The notes: generated by a model from the letters alone, not told the origin. Counted from the first letter of the stretch, positions 9,499 through 19,262 are shown. The stretch: DNA of 64,000 nucleotides from Eubacterium plexicaudatum ASF492 (GCF_000364225.2 NZ_AQFT02000001.1:4717501-4781500); one strand, 5' to 3'. Translations and numbers: made by a program.

Positions 9499-9709
9499 AA
9501 TTGAAAAAATAATAATTTTATGTATTAGATTATATCAAAGGTATATATCACCGATGAAAACCGTAAAATGTCCTTATTTTCCATCGTGCTCTAATTATGC
9601 GATTGAAGCTGTTTCAAAACACGGCCCGGTTTATGGAGGGTTGCTGGCGGTCTGGAGGATTTTACGCTGCAATCCGTTTTCAAAAGGTGGATATGATCCT
9701 GTCCCATAA
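9491..9709 (+). CDS. yidD: Membrane protein insertion efficiency factor YidD
   Basis: This is a 72-residue protein starting MIKIEKIIILCIRLYQRYIS. It has the family signature CPYFPSCSNYAIEAVSKHG and the CNPFSKGGYDPVP ending. YidD is a small membrane-associated protein thought to assist YidC-dependent insertion. Its ATG at 9491 overlaps the repaired rnpA stop by 8 bp. In the sequence as given the rnpA frame runs into it, so an automatic annotation would report a false RnpA-YidD fusion. Confidence 0.94.
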   Translation: MIKIEKIIILCIRLYQRYISPMKTVKCPYFPSCSNYAIEAVSKHGPVYGGLLAVWRILRCNPFSKGGYDPVP

Positions 9710-9721
9710 GGAGGTATTTCA

Positions 9722-10996
9722 TTGTCTACGATCATACTGACACAGTATTCCGGTTCGATTCTGGGTCCGATTGCAAAAGTTCTTGGATGGATTATGAATT
9801 GGATTTATCTGTTTCTGGCTAATGTGTTCGGAATAGAGAACATAGGTATTACGATCATTGTATTAACGATATTAATTTATATGTGTATGCTGCCGCTTAC
9901 AATCAAGCAGCAGAAATTTTCAAAGCTTCAACAGAAAATGCAGCCTGAGATAAAGGCGGTCCAGGAGAAATATAAAGGAAAACGGGACCAGGAATCTCAG
10001 ATGGCAATGAATGAGGAGACACAGGCGTTATATGCAAAGTATGGTATTTCTCCAACGGGGACATGCCTGCCATTCTTACTGCAAATGCCTGTATTTTTAG
10101 CATTATACCGTGTGATATATAATGTACCTGCTTATGTATCGAGTGTAAAAGCGACATTTGACGGAGTCGTTGATGGTATTATTCATACGGCCGGCTTTCA
10201 GGGAATTATGGAGAAGTTTCTGGAAAGTCTGAATCTGACTCAACAGATCAGAGCGGATTTTAACAATGAGGATATGTCCGTCGTAAAAAACTTTATTGTA
10301 GATTCCATATATAAAATGCCGACTTCCGGCTGGGAAAAGCTAAGCGATTCATTCCCGAATCTTCAGAATGTAATCGAATCGACGAGAGATCAGTTAAATC
10401 ATATGAATGCGTTTCTCGGACTGAATATATCCGATTCACCGCTTACAATTATCTCAAACAGCTTTAAAGAGAAGTCTTATCTTTTGGTATTGTTGGCTTT
10501 CCTGATACCACTTGTATCTTATGCATCGCAGATGGTTAACATTAAACTGATGCCGCAGGCAGATACCGATCCGGATAATCCAATGGTAAAACAGATGAAA
10601 GCAATGAATTATACAATGCCTTTAATATCGGTTGGTATTACGTTTACAGTGCCGGTTGGTCTTGGAATTTACTGGATTTTCAGTTCGCTGACAAGGGGTG
10701 TTCAGCAGTATTTTGTAAATAAACATATCCGGAATCTGGACTTAGATGAAATGATTGCTAAAAATGTAGAGAAGCGGAAAAAGAAACTGGAAAAAATGGG
10801 AATCAGTGAAAATCAGATTCGCAGTGCCGCAAAATTAAGTACAAAGAGCAATGCACAGTTATCTGCAACAATGTCAAAGGCAGAGAGAGATTCCAAAATT
10901 GAAAAAGCATATGAATATAGAAAGACAGCCAATCCGAACAGCTTAACGGCAAAAGCAAATTTGGTTAAGGATTTTAATGAAAGGAATAATAAATAA
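9722..10996 (+). CDS. yidC: YidC/Oxa1/SpoIIIJ family membrane insertase
   Basis: YidC inserts and folds inner-membrane proteins with or independently of SecYEG. The start is a TTG at 9722, fixed by an AGGAGG 7 nt upstream; it lies 12 bp after yidD. The protein has 424 residues and about five membrane segments. A first segment lies near residues 18-38, followed by the insertase core with the conserved charged helix (TIKQQKFSKLQQKMQPEI) and FLLQMPVFLALYRVIYNVP. The late segments near 245-265 and 295-320 include PVGLGIYWIFSSLTRGVQQY. The C-terminal tail is basic. The region between about residues 155 and 235 is longer than in Bacillus YidC and may be a lineage-specific loop. Confidence 0.95.
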   Translation: MSTIILTQYSGSILGPIAKVLGWIMNWIYLFLANVFGIENIGITIIVLTILIYMCMLPLTIKQQKFSKLQQKMQPEIKAVQEKYKGKRDQESQMAMNEETQALYAKYGISPTGTCLPFLLQMPVFLALYRVIYNVPAYVSSVKATFDGVVDGIIHTAGFQGIMEKFLESLNLTQQIRADFNNEDMSVVKNFIVDSIYKMPTSGWEKLSDSFPNLQNVIESTRDQLNHMNAFLGLNISDSPLTIISNSFKEKSYLLVLLAFLIPLVSYASQMVNIKLMPQADTDPDNPMVKQMKAMNYTMPLISVGITFTVPVGLGIYWIFSSLTRGVQQYFVNKHIRNLDLDEMIAKNVEKRKKKLEKMGISENQIRSAAKLSTKSNAQLSATMSKAERDSKIEKAYEYRKTANPNSLTAKANLVKDFNERNNK

Positions 10997-11012
10997 AGGG
11001 GAGATTTTTGTG

Positions 11013-11638
11013 ATGGAGTTTATTGAGGTAAGTGCAAAAACAGTCAATGATGCGGTTACGGATGCTTTGGTTCGGCTTGGGGTAACGAGCGATCAGTTGG
11101 AGTATGAAGTAGTAAGTGAGGGGAGTACCGGGTTTTTAGGATTTGGCAGTAAACCTGCGGTTATTAAGGCACGCAGAAAATATTCACCGGAAGAAAGTGT
11201 CAGAGAATTTTGAGTCGTGTATTCGAAGCAATGGAATTGGAAGTTGAAATTCTTATAAATTACGATGAAGAGAATGGATTGATGGACGTAGAATTTAAGG
11301 GACAGGAAATGGGTGTTCTGATCGGTAAGCGAGGACAAACATTGGATTCTCTTCAGTATTTGACAAATCTGGCTGTAAATAAACAGACAGAACGCTATGT
11401 GAAAGTGAAGCTGGATACGGAAGATTATCGTAAAAGGAGAAAAGATACACTTGAGAATCTTGCCAAGAATATATCATACAAAGTGAAAAGAACAAAACGT
11501 TCGGTTGCTTTGGAACCGATGAATCCTTACGAGCGCAGAGTTATTCATTCCGCACTTCAAAATGATCGCTTTGTATCTACACATAGCGAAGGGGAAGAAC
11601 CTTATCGTCATGTAGTTGTTACATTAAAACGAAATTAG
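11013..11638 (+). CDS. jag: Jag/KhpB family RNA-binding protein (one apparent frameshift)
   Basis: Jag (KhpB) is an RNA-binding protein with an N-terminal Jag domain, a KH domain and an R3H domain; it is linked to cell division and sporulation in Firmicutes. The first frame gives MEFIEVSAKTVNDAVTDALV through EESVREF. The second gives SRVFEAMELEVEI, the KH loop GVLIGKRGQTLDSLQYLTN and the R3H region LEPMNPYERRVIHSALQ. A T4 run (11208-11211) lacking one T explains the break, since adding it reads EFLSRVFEAM. Either the GTG at 11010 or the ATG at 11013 could start; a GGGGAG lies upstream. Confidence 0.93.
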
Positions 11639-11671
11639 AAAAATGGTTGCTATAAATTAATACAATTGAGG

Positions 11672-11704
11672 CTGTGTTCAAATTCATTTGAACACAGTTT
11701 TTTT
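11672..11704 (+). terminator. Rho-independent terminator after jag
   Basis: A perfect 11-bp stem (CTGTGTTCAAA at 11672-11682 with its complement at 11687-11697) and a 4-nt loop are followed by seven T residues. It ends the rpmH-jag transcript 15 bp before mnmE. Confidence 0.92.
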
Positions 11705-11719
11705 AAATAGGAGACGAAC

Positions 11720-13099
11720 ATGAATACGGATACAATTGCAGCGATTGCTACGGCAATGGCTAATTCCGGAATTGGAATTATACGAATGAGCGGGAATGCA
11801 GCGATTGAAATCGCAGATAAAGTATTTCGTTCCAAAAGTAATCAATCTTTAAAAGATTGTAAATCACATACGATCCATTATGGATATATTATGAATGAAG
11901 ATGAAGTAGTGGATGAAGTTCTTGTCATGATTATGAAGGCTCCGAACAGTTATACAAGGGAAAACACAATTGAAATTAATTGTCATGGCGGAGTGCTTGT
12001 CATGCAAAAGATTTTGGAAACGGTGATGAAGTATGGAGCCAGACCGGCCGAACCGGGAGAATTTACAAAAAGGGCATTTTTGAATGGAAGAATTGATCTT
12101 GCACAGGCAGAATCTGTTATAGATATTATTAATTCTAAAAATGATTTTGCTCTGAAGAGCTCTATTAGTCAGTTAAGAGGGAAAATATCTGATAAAATTG
12201 CAAATCTTAGAAAGATCATAATTCATGAAACTGCGTATATTGAATCAGCAGTGGACGATCCGGAACATTATACATTGGATGGATACGCGGAGCATTTAAA
12301 TGAAGTGATTTTAAATCTTCAAAACGAGTTTCAACGTTTATTAGATACGGCAGATCAGGGAAGAATACTGCAAGAAGGAATACACACGGTAATTGTTGGA
12401 AAACCGAATGTTGGAAAATCTTCTGTTTTGAATGTTCTGGTCGGATCGGAACGAGCGATTGTAACTGACGTCGCAGGTACAACCAGAGATATTTTGGAAG
12501 AACAGGTAAATTTAAATGGAATTATGTTAAACGTCATAGATACCGCAGGCATTCATGAGACTGAAGATATTGTGGAAAAGATCGGTGTAGATAAAGCGAA
12601 ACAGTATTTAGAAAATGCAGATTTAGTTTTATATGTGCTTGATAGCTCGCAGGAAATGAGTAAGGAAGATTATAAAATTGCAGAAATGATTCGTGGAAAA
12701 AATGTTATTATACTTTTGAATAAATCGGATCTGGAACAGAAAGCAGAAAGGGAAGAGTTCGATCAGTTGTCACAATTATCGGATCATATTGTTTTAATTT
12801 CCGCAAAAGAAGGAAATGGAATTGATGATTTAACAAAAATCATATATAATATGTTTCTGAATGGAAATATAACATTTAATGATGAATTGGTTATTACGAA
12901 TATAAGGCACAAGAATGCTTTATCAGAAACAATGGAAAGTTTGCACTATGTAGAGGAGAGTATTCAAAATCAGATGCCTGAAGATTTTTATTCGATAGAC
13001 TTGATGCATGCGTATGAAACTTTAGGAACGATTATTGGAGAGTCTGTCGAAGATGATCTGGCGGATGAAATCTTTGCAAAATTCTGTATGGGAAAGTAG
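11720..13099 (+). CDS. mnmE: tRNA modification GTPase MnmE
   Basis: MnmE works with MnmG to install the 5-carboxymethylaminomethyl group on U34 of tRNAs. The 459 residues show an N-terminal tetrahydrofolate-binding domain (NTDTIAAIATAMANSGIGII) and the G domain inserted in a helical domain: G1 GKPNVGKSS, G2 region TTRD, G3 DTAGIHETED, G4 NKSD. The diagnostic C-terminal FCMGK carries the catalytic cysteine. A GGAG Shine-Dalgarno precedes the ATG. It lies 44 bp before mnmG. Confidence 0.97.
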   Translation: MNTDTIAAIATAMANSGIGIIRMSGNAAIEIADKVFRSKSNQSLKDCKSHTIHYGYIMNEDEVVDEVLVMIMKAPNSYTRENTIEINCHGGVLVMQKILETVMKYGARPAEPGEFTKRAFLNGRIDLAQAESVIDIINSKNDFALKSSISQLRGKISDKIANLRKIIIHETAYIESAVDDPEHYTLDGYAEHLNEVILNLQNEFQRLLDTADQGRILQEGIHTVIVGKPNVGKSSVLNVLVGSERAIVTDVAGTTRDILEEQVNLNGIMLNVIDTAGIHETEDIVEKIGVDKAKQYLENADLVLYVLDSSQEMSKEDYKIAEMIRGKNVIILLNKSDLEQKAEREEFDQLSQLSDHIVLISAKEGNGIDDLTKIIYNMFLNGNITFNDELVITNIRHKNALSETMESLHYVEESIQNQMPEDFYSIDLMHAYETLGTIIGESVEDDLADEIFAKFCMGK

Positions 13100-13143
13100 A
13101 TTAGTTTGTATGATCATAAGGATATTGAATGGAGGCTGAAGAA

Positions 13144-15141
13144 ATGGAATGTCCTAAAAATACGTTTGAAGAAACCTATGATGTAGTTGTTGTTGGAGCC
13201 GGACATGCTGGTTGTGAAGCTGCTTTGGCATGTGCCAGACTTGGTTTGGAGACAATTATTTTTACAGTCAGTGTTGACAGCATTGCACTTATGCCATGTA
13301 ATCCGAATATCGGTGGAAGTTCCAAAGGACATTTGGTAAGAGAGATTGATGCACTGGGCGGACAAATGGGGATTAATATTGATAAGACATTTATTCAGTC
13401 TAAAATGTTGAACCGGTCTAAAGGACCTGCGGTACATTCTTTACGGGCGCAGGCAGATAAGGCAGATTATAGTATGGAAATGCGGAAAACGCTGCAAAGT
13501 ACACAACATCTGACGATAAAACAGGCCGAAGTTGCCGAGATTCTGACAAAATCTGTACAAGATAATCATATGACGATAAAAGATAGTTCTGGAAACTCAG
13601 AAAATGAGGAATTTGTACAAAAGTTAAATGAAAACTTAGAAAATAAAAGAATAATTGGAGTTAAAACAGTATCTGGAGCAGTTTATTTCTGTAAAGCGGC
13701 AATTTTATGTACAGGTACGTATTTACGCGCACGCTGTTTAACAGGGGAAATGATCACGCATACCGGCCCAAACGGTTTGATGGCTGCTAATTATCTGACA
13801 GATTCCCTGAAAAAAAATGGAGTAGAAATGCTCCGCTTTAAAACCGGAACTCCGGCAAGAATAGACAAACGGTCCATATGTTTTGAAAAGATGCAGGAAC
13901 AGAAGGGCGACGAAAAAGTAATTCCATTTTCCTTTACGACAAATCCTGATGATGTACAGATTGATCAGGTATCTTGCTGGTTAACTTATACAAATGAAAA
14001 GACACATGAAATTATACGAAATAATTTAGATCGTTCACCAATTTATGCCGGTGTTATTGAAGGAACCGGACCACGTTACTGTCCTTCGATTGAAGATAAA
14101 GTAGTAAAGTTTCCGGACAAAGACAGACACCAGTTATTTATAGAACCTGAAGGAATACATACAAATGAAATGTATGTTGGCGGAATGTCAAGTTCGTTGC
14201 CTGAAGATGTGCAATACGCTATGTATCGTACGGTACCAGGATTGGAAGATGCAAAAATAGTTCGATGTGCATATGCGATAGAATACGATTGTATGAATCC
14301 AAATCAGTTATATCCGTCACTGGAATTCAAGAAAATACAGGGACTTTTCAGCGGCGGACAGTTTAATGGCAGTTCAGGTTATGAGGAAGCTGCGGCACAG
14401 GGTCTGGTAGCGGGAATAAATGCTGCTATGGAAATTTTAGGAAGAGATCCATTGATCTTAGACAGATCGGAATCTTATATCGGAGTATTGATTGATGATC
14501 TGGTAACGAAAGAAAATCATGAACCATATCGTATGATGACTTCCAGATCGGAATATCGTTTATTGCTCAGACAGGATAATGCTGATTTGCGTCTTACGAA
14601 AAAAGGATATCAGGTTGGACTGATCTCAAAAGAGCGATATGAATGGGTTGTTCAAAAAGAGCATATGATTCGGCAGGAAGTAGAACGTGTTTCTCATGTA
14701 ACGGTTGGTGCGAATCTTAAAACACAGGATTTTTTAGAAAGGAATCATAGTGTACCGTTAAATACAGGTTCTACTTTAACAGAGTTAATCCGTAGACCGG
14801 AATTAAATTATGATTTATTAATTGAACTGGATACGGAACGTCCGAATTTACCGGATGATGTGGCAGAGCAGGTAAATATCAATATTAAATATGACGGATA
14901 TATTAAAAGACAAATGAAACAGGTAGAAAGTTTTAAAAAACTGGAGAATAAGAAGCTGGAGAAAAATTTTGATTATAATGCGGTTCATGGGCTTCGAATG
15001 GAAGCCAGGCAAAAATTGAACCTGTATCAGCCTGTATCTATTGGTCAGGCTTCCAGAATATCCGGAGTATCTCCTGCAGACATATCAGTGTTGCTTGTAT
15101 ACCTGGAACAATATTATCATAATAAAAAAGAGAAAGAATAA
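13144..15141 (+). CDS. mnmG: tRNA uridine-5-carboxymethylaminomethyl modification enzyme MnmG
   Basis: MnmG (GidA) is the FAD-dependent partner of MnmE. The FAD-binding GAGHAGCEAALACARLG is near the N-terminus, followed by the conserved CNPNIGGSSKGHLVREIDALGG. YCPSIEDKV and the PSLEFK...LFSGGQFNGSSGYEEAAAQG segments follow. The start at 13144 is preferred over the in-frame ATG at 13129 because GGAGG lies 8 nt upstream of it. At about 665 residues it is some 35 longer than usual; the excess maps to a hydrophilic insert near residues 135-165 (around NSENEEFVQKLNENLENK). Confidence 0.96.
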   Translation: MECPKNTFEETYDVVVVGAGHAGCEAALACARLGLETIIFTVSVDSIALMPCNPNIGGSSKGHLVREIDALGGQMGINIDKTFIQSKMLNRSKGPAVHSLRAQADKADYSMEMRKTLQSTQHLTIKQAEVAEILTKSVQDNHMTIKDSSGNSENEEFVQKLNENLENKRIIGVKTVSGAVYFCKAAILCTGTYLRARCLTGEMITHTGPNGLMAANYLTDSLKKNGVEMLRFKTGTPARIDKRSICFEKMQEQKGDEKVIPFSFTTNPDDVQIDQVSCWLTYTNEKTHEIIRNNLDRSPIYAGVIEGTGPRYCPSIEDKVVKFPDKDRHQLFIEPEGIHTNEMYVGGMSSSLPEDVQYAMYRTVPGLEDAKIVRCAYAIEYDCMNPNQLYPSLEFKKIQGLFSGGQFNGSSGYEEAAAQGLVAGINAAMEILGRDPLILDRSESYIGVLIDDLVTKENHEPYRMMTSRSEYRLLLRQDNADLRLTKKGYQVGLISKERYEWVVQKEHMIRQEVERVSHVTVGANLKTQDFLERNHSVPLNTGSTLTELIRRPELNYDLLIELDTERPNLPDDVAEQVNINIKYDGYIKRQMKQVESFKKLENKKLEKNFDYNAVHGLRMEARQKLNLYQPVSIGQASRISGVSPADISVLLVYLEQYYHNKKEKE

Positions 15142-15173
15142 AAGAGTTCAAAAAAGAAGAGGAAGGCACATCT

Positions 15174-15896
15174 ATGAACTATAATTTTCAGCAATTTGAA
15201 GAAAAGTTGTCACAGTTGCAGCTTACGCTAACAGATCGGATGAAAGAACAGTTTGCTGTATATTATGATATGTTATGTGAATGGAATAAGATTATGAATC
15301 TTACAACAATTATCCAATTTGATGAAGTCGTTGAAAAACATTTTGTGGATAGTCTTGCACTTGGAGCATATTTGGAGCTGAAGGATCATTGTACAATGAT
15401 TGACATCGGAACAGGTGCCGGGTTTCCGGGAATTCCTTTAAAAATTGTCTATCCGGAACTGAATGTTTTGCTTGTAGATTCTTTAAATAAGAGAGTTCGA
15501 TTTTTAGAAGAAGTGATTCAAAAATTATATTTAACCGGTATCACTTCAGTTCATGGAAGAGCAGAAGAACTTGCGCATAAAAATGAGTATCGAGAGCAGT
15601 ATGATCTTTGTGTTTCACGAGCGGTTGCTCATTTGGCTAGTCTCAGTGAATATTGTCTTCCATTTGTAAAAATGGGAGGAACATTTACAGCATATAAGTC
15701 CGCTGATATTTCCGAGGAAATTGAGCAGTCTAAAAAAGCAATTCAGATTTTAGGAGGAAAAATCAATCGGATAGAGAAATTTCAATTACCGGAGACGGAA
15801 TACGGAAGATCATTTGTAATCATTGATAAAGTCAGACACATATCAAAAAAATATCCAAGAAAATCAGGGACACCTGGAAGATGTCCGCTGCAATAA
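15174..15896 (+). CDS. rsmG: 16S rRNA (guanine-N7)-methyltransferase RsmG
   Basis: RsmG (GidB) methylates G527 of 16S rRNA, a site linked to streptomycin sensitivity. The SAM-binding motif IDIGTGAGFPGIPLKI is near residue 80, and VSRAVAHLASLSEYCLPFVKMGG is the conserved RsmG core. Length is 240 residues. A GAGG Shine-Dalgarno lies ahead of the ATG. It follows mnmG by 32 bp in the usual gidA-gidB pair. Confidence 0.96.
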   Translation: MNYNFQQFEEKLSQLQLTLTDRMKEQFAVYYDMLCEWNKIMNLTTIIQFDEVVEKHFVDSLALGAYLELKDHCTMIDIGTGAGFPGIPLKIVYPELNVLLVDSLNKRVRFLEEVIQKLYLTGITSVHGRAEELAHKNEYREQYDLCVSRAVAHLASLSEYCLPFVKMGGTFTAYKSADISEEIEQSKKAIQILGGKINRIEKFQLPETEYGRSFVIIDKVRHISKKYPRKSGTPGRCPLQ

Positions 15897-15900
15897 AGTG

Positions 15901-15965
15901 AAATCCAATTCTTATTATAGAGCACAATAAATTGTTAGATGCTTTTCGATAAGAATTGGATTTTT
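15901..15965. terminator. Bidirectional terminator-like hairpin between rsmG and a convergent gene
   Basis: Arms 15901-15914 and 15950-15963 form a 14-bp stem with a 35-nt loop, ending in a run of T on the plus strand and a run of A at the opposite base. It separates rsmG from the convergent hydrolase-fold gene. Confidence 0.65.
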
Positions 15966-15976
15966 AAATTATAATT

Positions 15977-16924
15977 TTATTTTATCGAACATATATTGCA
16001 TATTTTTTCGATAATAGTCTCCGGAATTTCCAATTGCGGAAGGAGACGACAGTGGGATAAATATATGGAGGAAATATTTTCATTATATTTTTTATAGTCA
16101 TCGCATGTCTTTTTATTATTTGATCCATTACTTATCAGATAAATATCGTTTTCAATTTTTGACAGAGCGTGAATAATATTTATATTTGTATAATTTGCCA
16201 GGATACTTCCTAATAAATATTTTCCTGAGGAATGTCCAAAGTGTGCGTTATAGTAGGCCATTTCTATTACCTGATCTGAAATGTTATCCTCGTTATAATA
16301 AAATTTATATTTGTAAGTATCCGTTATGGACGATTTACTTACAAGGCAATTATAAATAAAAGTACCAAGTACAGGAACATTCAAAATGTTTTGTTTATAT
16401 TTGCCTTTTTTAGAAACCGGAGCATATAATTTTTCAAGAGGTGTTGGGTTAATAATAATCATCTTATCAATAATTTCCGGATAAATACGTGCAGTCATAA
16501 AAGTGAATGCGCTCGAATAGGCAGAGGCACAAACATTTGTCTTTTTTCCAATAACTTTTTGAATAAAATCTTTGAGAAATTCAACATACATATAATTTAT
16601 ATAAGTAATATTTGGTTTTGATGATTTACCGCACCCAGGAAGATCTAATGTGAAAATATGAAAGTGATTGGCCAGGGCATCATCTATGTGGCACCATTCT
16701 TCTTTAGAAGAAGAAGGCGATAAATTGTGTATGAGAAGAAGAGCCGGGCGATTACAGTTTCCTTTTTCGGAATAGCTGATATGAAGGTCTTTCCAGTTAA
16801 AAATTTTCTCATTTTTTGATGAAGTCATCGGTGAAATACAAGCATCTGTATATTCATTTATGATGTGCATACCTGCAACAATCAAAGTAGATAGTGTCAG
16901 TATTTTTTTTGTACATTGATTCAT
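15977..16924 (-). CDS. Alpha/beta-hydrolase-fold protein, probably catalytically altered
   Basis: The 315-residue protein has an N-terminal hydrophobic segment (about 8-24, a membrane anchor or signal) and an alpha/beta-hydrolase fold: LLLIHNLSPSSSKEEW (oxyanion-hole region) and LDLPGCGKSSKP. The nucleophile elbow reads AYSSA instead of GxSxG. The usual C-terminal aGHxPHLE motif is replaced by CRLLPQLE, so the catalytic histidine at the canonical place is absent. A clear AGGAGG Shine-Dalgarno lies upstream. The gene stands alone between rsmG and the parS region. The family is recognised; substrate and activity are unknown and it may be a non-catalytic paralogue. Confidence 0.75.
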   Translation of the reverse strand: MNQCTKKILTLSTLIVAGMHIINEYTDACISPMTSSKNEKIFNWKDLHISYSEKGNCNRPALLLIHNLSPSSSKEEWCHIDDALANHFHIFTLDLPGCGKSSKPNITYINYMYVEFLKDFIQKVIGKKTNVCASAYSSAFTFMTARIYPEIIDKMIIINPTPLEKLYAPVSKKGKYKQNILNVPVLGTFIYNCLVSKSSITDTYKYKFYYNEDNISDQVIEMAYYNAHFGHSSGKYLLGSILANYTNINIIHALSKIENDIYLISNGSNNKKTCDDYKKYNENISSIYLSHCRLLPQLEIPETIIEKICNICSIK

Positions 16925-17371
16925 GTGCTTAATCCTCCTTATAATATGGAACGTAAAATGATATCTTTCACTTATTATACCTTATTTTTGCTAATATATG
17001 TTAGATTATTTGAAAATTTTTCATATATATTGAGTATAATTTATTTAGTAATCTAATATAGATAAATAGTTTTATGATTGTTTAAAACTATTATAGCATA
17101 TAATATTTTGTAGTGAATTGTATGTATGTTGATCGTTAGGGTGAAATTTAATATTTTTGATAGATAGTGGAGTATATATGATGATATGAAGTTATGTATA
17201 TCTAATTAGAAATATTGTTTGAGAGTAGAGTGCGTTTTAAAAGTGTTGATTTGGAAGAATTATTTAAAATGTGGGAGCTATAGAGAAAAAGGTACGTTGT
17301 AATGGAACGTGATGATTAAATTTAAGATAAATTTTCTGCGAACTATGGGAGTTTTCTTTTGAAGTGTTAAA

Positions 17372-17387
17372 TGTTTCACGTGAAACA
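17372..17387. promoter_or_regulatory. parS site 1
   Basis: Perfect 16-bp palindrome TGTTTCACGTGAAACA, matching the Bacillus parS consensus bound by ParB. It is the most parAB-distal copy in this window. Confidence 0.95.
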
Positions 17388-17720
17388 TTAATAATATAAA
17401 AAGTGTGAAGTCTGGCTAAAAATTATTGTTTTATTTTTATTTTCCAATTTGTTATATGCTTAGGAGATAAAAAGTACATCATTTTAGCTATATAGCGAAC
17501 TTTTTAAATTGTTTGTCTGTTATGAATAAAATCTATTATGAATAAAATCTACTATATAATATAAAGAATTTTAGGTTTTTTTATGGAAAATTTGTCAAAT
17601 AGTTGTTCCTTTGAAAACGCAAACCAAATAAAATATTGAGGTATTAGTGCTAAAGTGGACTGAACTTCCATTTTTTTTGATTACTATGAATAAAATTTGA
17701 TATAGTGATATTGTGGATGT

Positions 17721-17860
17721 TAGAGTATGTCTTAAAATTCATTCCTGCCATCAGCATGCCCAACTTTGCGGAGAATTTATTTTAAATTTAGTCAACATAG
17801 GCTACAAGGCTACAGCGTGCCCCCTTTGGGAATGGCTCCTAAATTTAGGATAAATTCTCC
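17721..17860. repeat. Inverted-repeat element related to the one at 57884-57979
   Basis: The left end (17721-17740) matches the terminal sequence of the element at 57884 (TAGAG, two variable bases, then TGTCTTAAAATT). Internal arms at 17770-17791 and 17839-17860 are 22-nt inverted repeats with two mismatches. The segment TTTGCGGAGAATTT also resembles the interior of the other copy. It is probably a degenerate non-autonomous repeat. Confidence 0.6.
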
Positions 17861-18214
17861 ATGGAATGTCCATAGCCATATTGCTTGTCTAATTTAAATC
17901 TCAAATAGTACATAGTACATGTGAAAATCTTCAGAGTAGATCCTTTACGTTTACAATTTTTAATAGGTACTCTTAATTTAATTTTGTACATTATGATCTG
18001 TTGTTATTATTCAATGTATTAGTATTTCTATCCGATGAAAAAACTTTTAATTACTTGTTCTTACAATTATTTGTTAAAAGTTTTCAATATGTCTACTTTT
18101 CTTTTGTATGTTTGACAACAGAGTGTTTGAAAATAATGTCTATGAAATGTGCTTTACAGTTTGTGACCTATAGGGAAAGATATGGAGGATTTGTTTCAAT
18201 ATTGTGTGTCTTAA

Positions 18215-18230
18215 TGTTTCACGTGAAACA
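18215..18230. promoter_or_regulatory. parS site 2
   Basis: Perfect TGTTTCACGTGAAACA palindrome; first unit of the tandem array. Confidence 0.95.
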
Positions 18231-18295
18231 TATTGGCAGCGATATTCTATAATAAATTATACTTAAATGATTGAGATGGAAAGTGGATTATAAAA

Positions 18296-18311
18296 TGTTT
18301 CACGTGAAACA
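18296..18311. promoter_or_regulatory. parS site 3
   Basis: Perfect TGTTTCACGTGAAACA palindrome, exactly 81 bp from site 2. Confidence 0.95.
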
Positions 18312-18540
18312 TAATCGGCAGAAAAATATACTATAATAAATTAATAAGTAAATAATTGAAATGTAAAATAACTTATAAAATATTTGATTTAAATCATTTT
18401 TATAAGCTATTAGTAATATTATATTATAGAATAATATTTAAATGATTGAAATGAAAAATGAAATATAGCATATTTGATAAAACATTGTTTGGATCGTATA
18501 TTATAATCTAATAAAAACTAAATGATTCAAAAATGGAAAA

Positions 18541-18556
18541 TGTTTCACGTGAAACA
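18541..18556. promoter_or_regulatory. parS site 4
   Basis: Perfect TGTTTCACGTGAAACA palindrome, 245 bp (about three units) from site 3. Confidence 0.95.
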
Positions 18557-18621
18557 TTTTCTGCGGTAAATCTTAAATAATAAATGATAAGTAAATGTTT
18601 GAAATGAAAAACATTATAAAA

Positions 18622-18637
18622 TGTTTCACGTGAAACA
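18622..18637. promoter_or_regulatory. parS site 5
   Basis: Perfect TGTTTCACGTGAAACA palindrome, exactly 81 bp from site 4. Confidence 0.95.
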
Positions 18638-19262
18638 TTTTATAAATTAATATTTTCCAGTGTATATCTATAAATAAGATTACTAAAACACATAATTTCT
18701 TTTTGATATTTGTTATGTATTGAAAATATGTGATATAGAGCAAAACATCCTGACTTATACGTATACGTTCTGCTGTGTTAGACTTTCTGTAAATTGTAAA
18801 ATATATTTTATAATTCCTGTACTTTATAAAAGATGGAAACATATTAAATAAATTTTTAATAGCATGGATGAAAAGTAGATCATAAGTATTTGTCTCTATG
18901 AAAGTAAAATAATAAAAATGCATTTGAATCATTATTTGCTTATTTATTTTGTGAATATATTATTGTTAATTTAGTTAAGGTATCTACTCAATAGTGTATA
19001 TCTTCAGGTTATAACAAGAGATTTAGAAAAAAATACTTATAAGCTCAAAAGAGTAAATACATAGAGATTATTTTTTAAATACACTTTACTAAAATATATA
19101 AATTCTAATAAAAAGGATTCCTACATTCTGATAAATGGTATTTCATATTGTATGTTATAAACAGTTACACTAATTGAAATTAATTATAAAAATACACTTT
19201 ATAACTCAGAAGAAGGCATTCTGAATTAAATACGAAAAAAGTAAATTATTTCTTTTGTTATG

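Larger units (their letters stand above)
18215..18637. repeat. Tandem array of an approximately 81-bp parS-containing unit
   Basis: Successive unit starts lie near 18215, 18296, 18381, 18472, 18541 and 18622. Each unit begins at parS (or a decayed parS at 18381 and 18472), followed by a ggcag-like box, an ATA/TATAATAAAT stretch, a TAAATGATTGAAATG phrase and TTATAAAA before the next site. Intervals are 81, 85, 91, 69 and 81 bp. This indicates local duplication of a parS cassette. Confidence 0.75.

Noticed and set aside
18001..18252. ORF of 83 residues in the parS region
   Set aside because: No Shine-Dalgarno, biased composition, and it spans a parS site and the start of the tandem array.
18573..18932. 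Minus-strand ORF of 119 residues
   Set aside because: Very AT-rich Ile/Tyr/Phe composition, contains a parS palindrome, no ribosome site; chance ORF.
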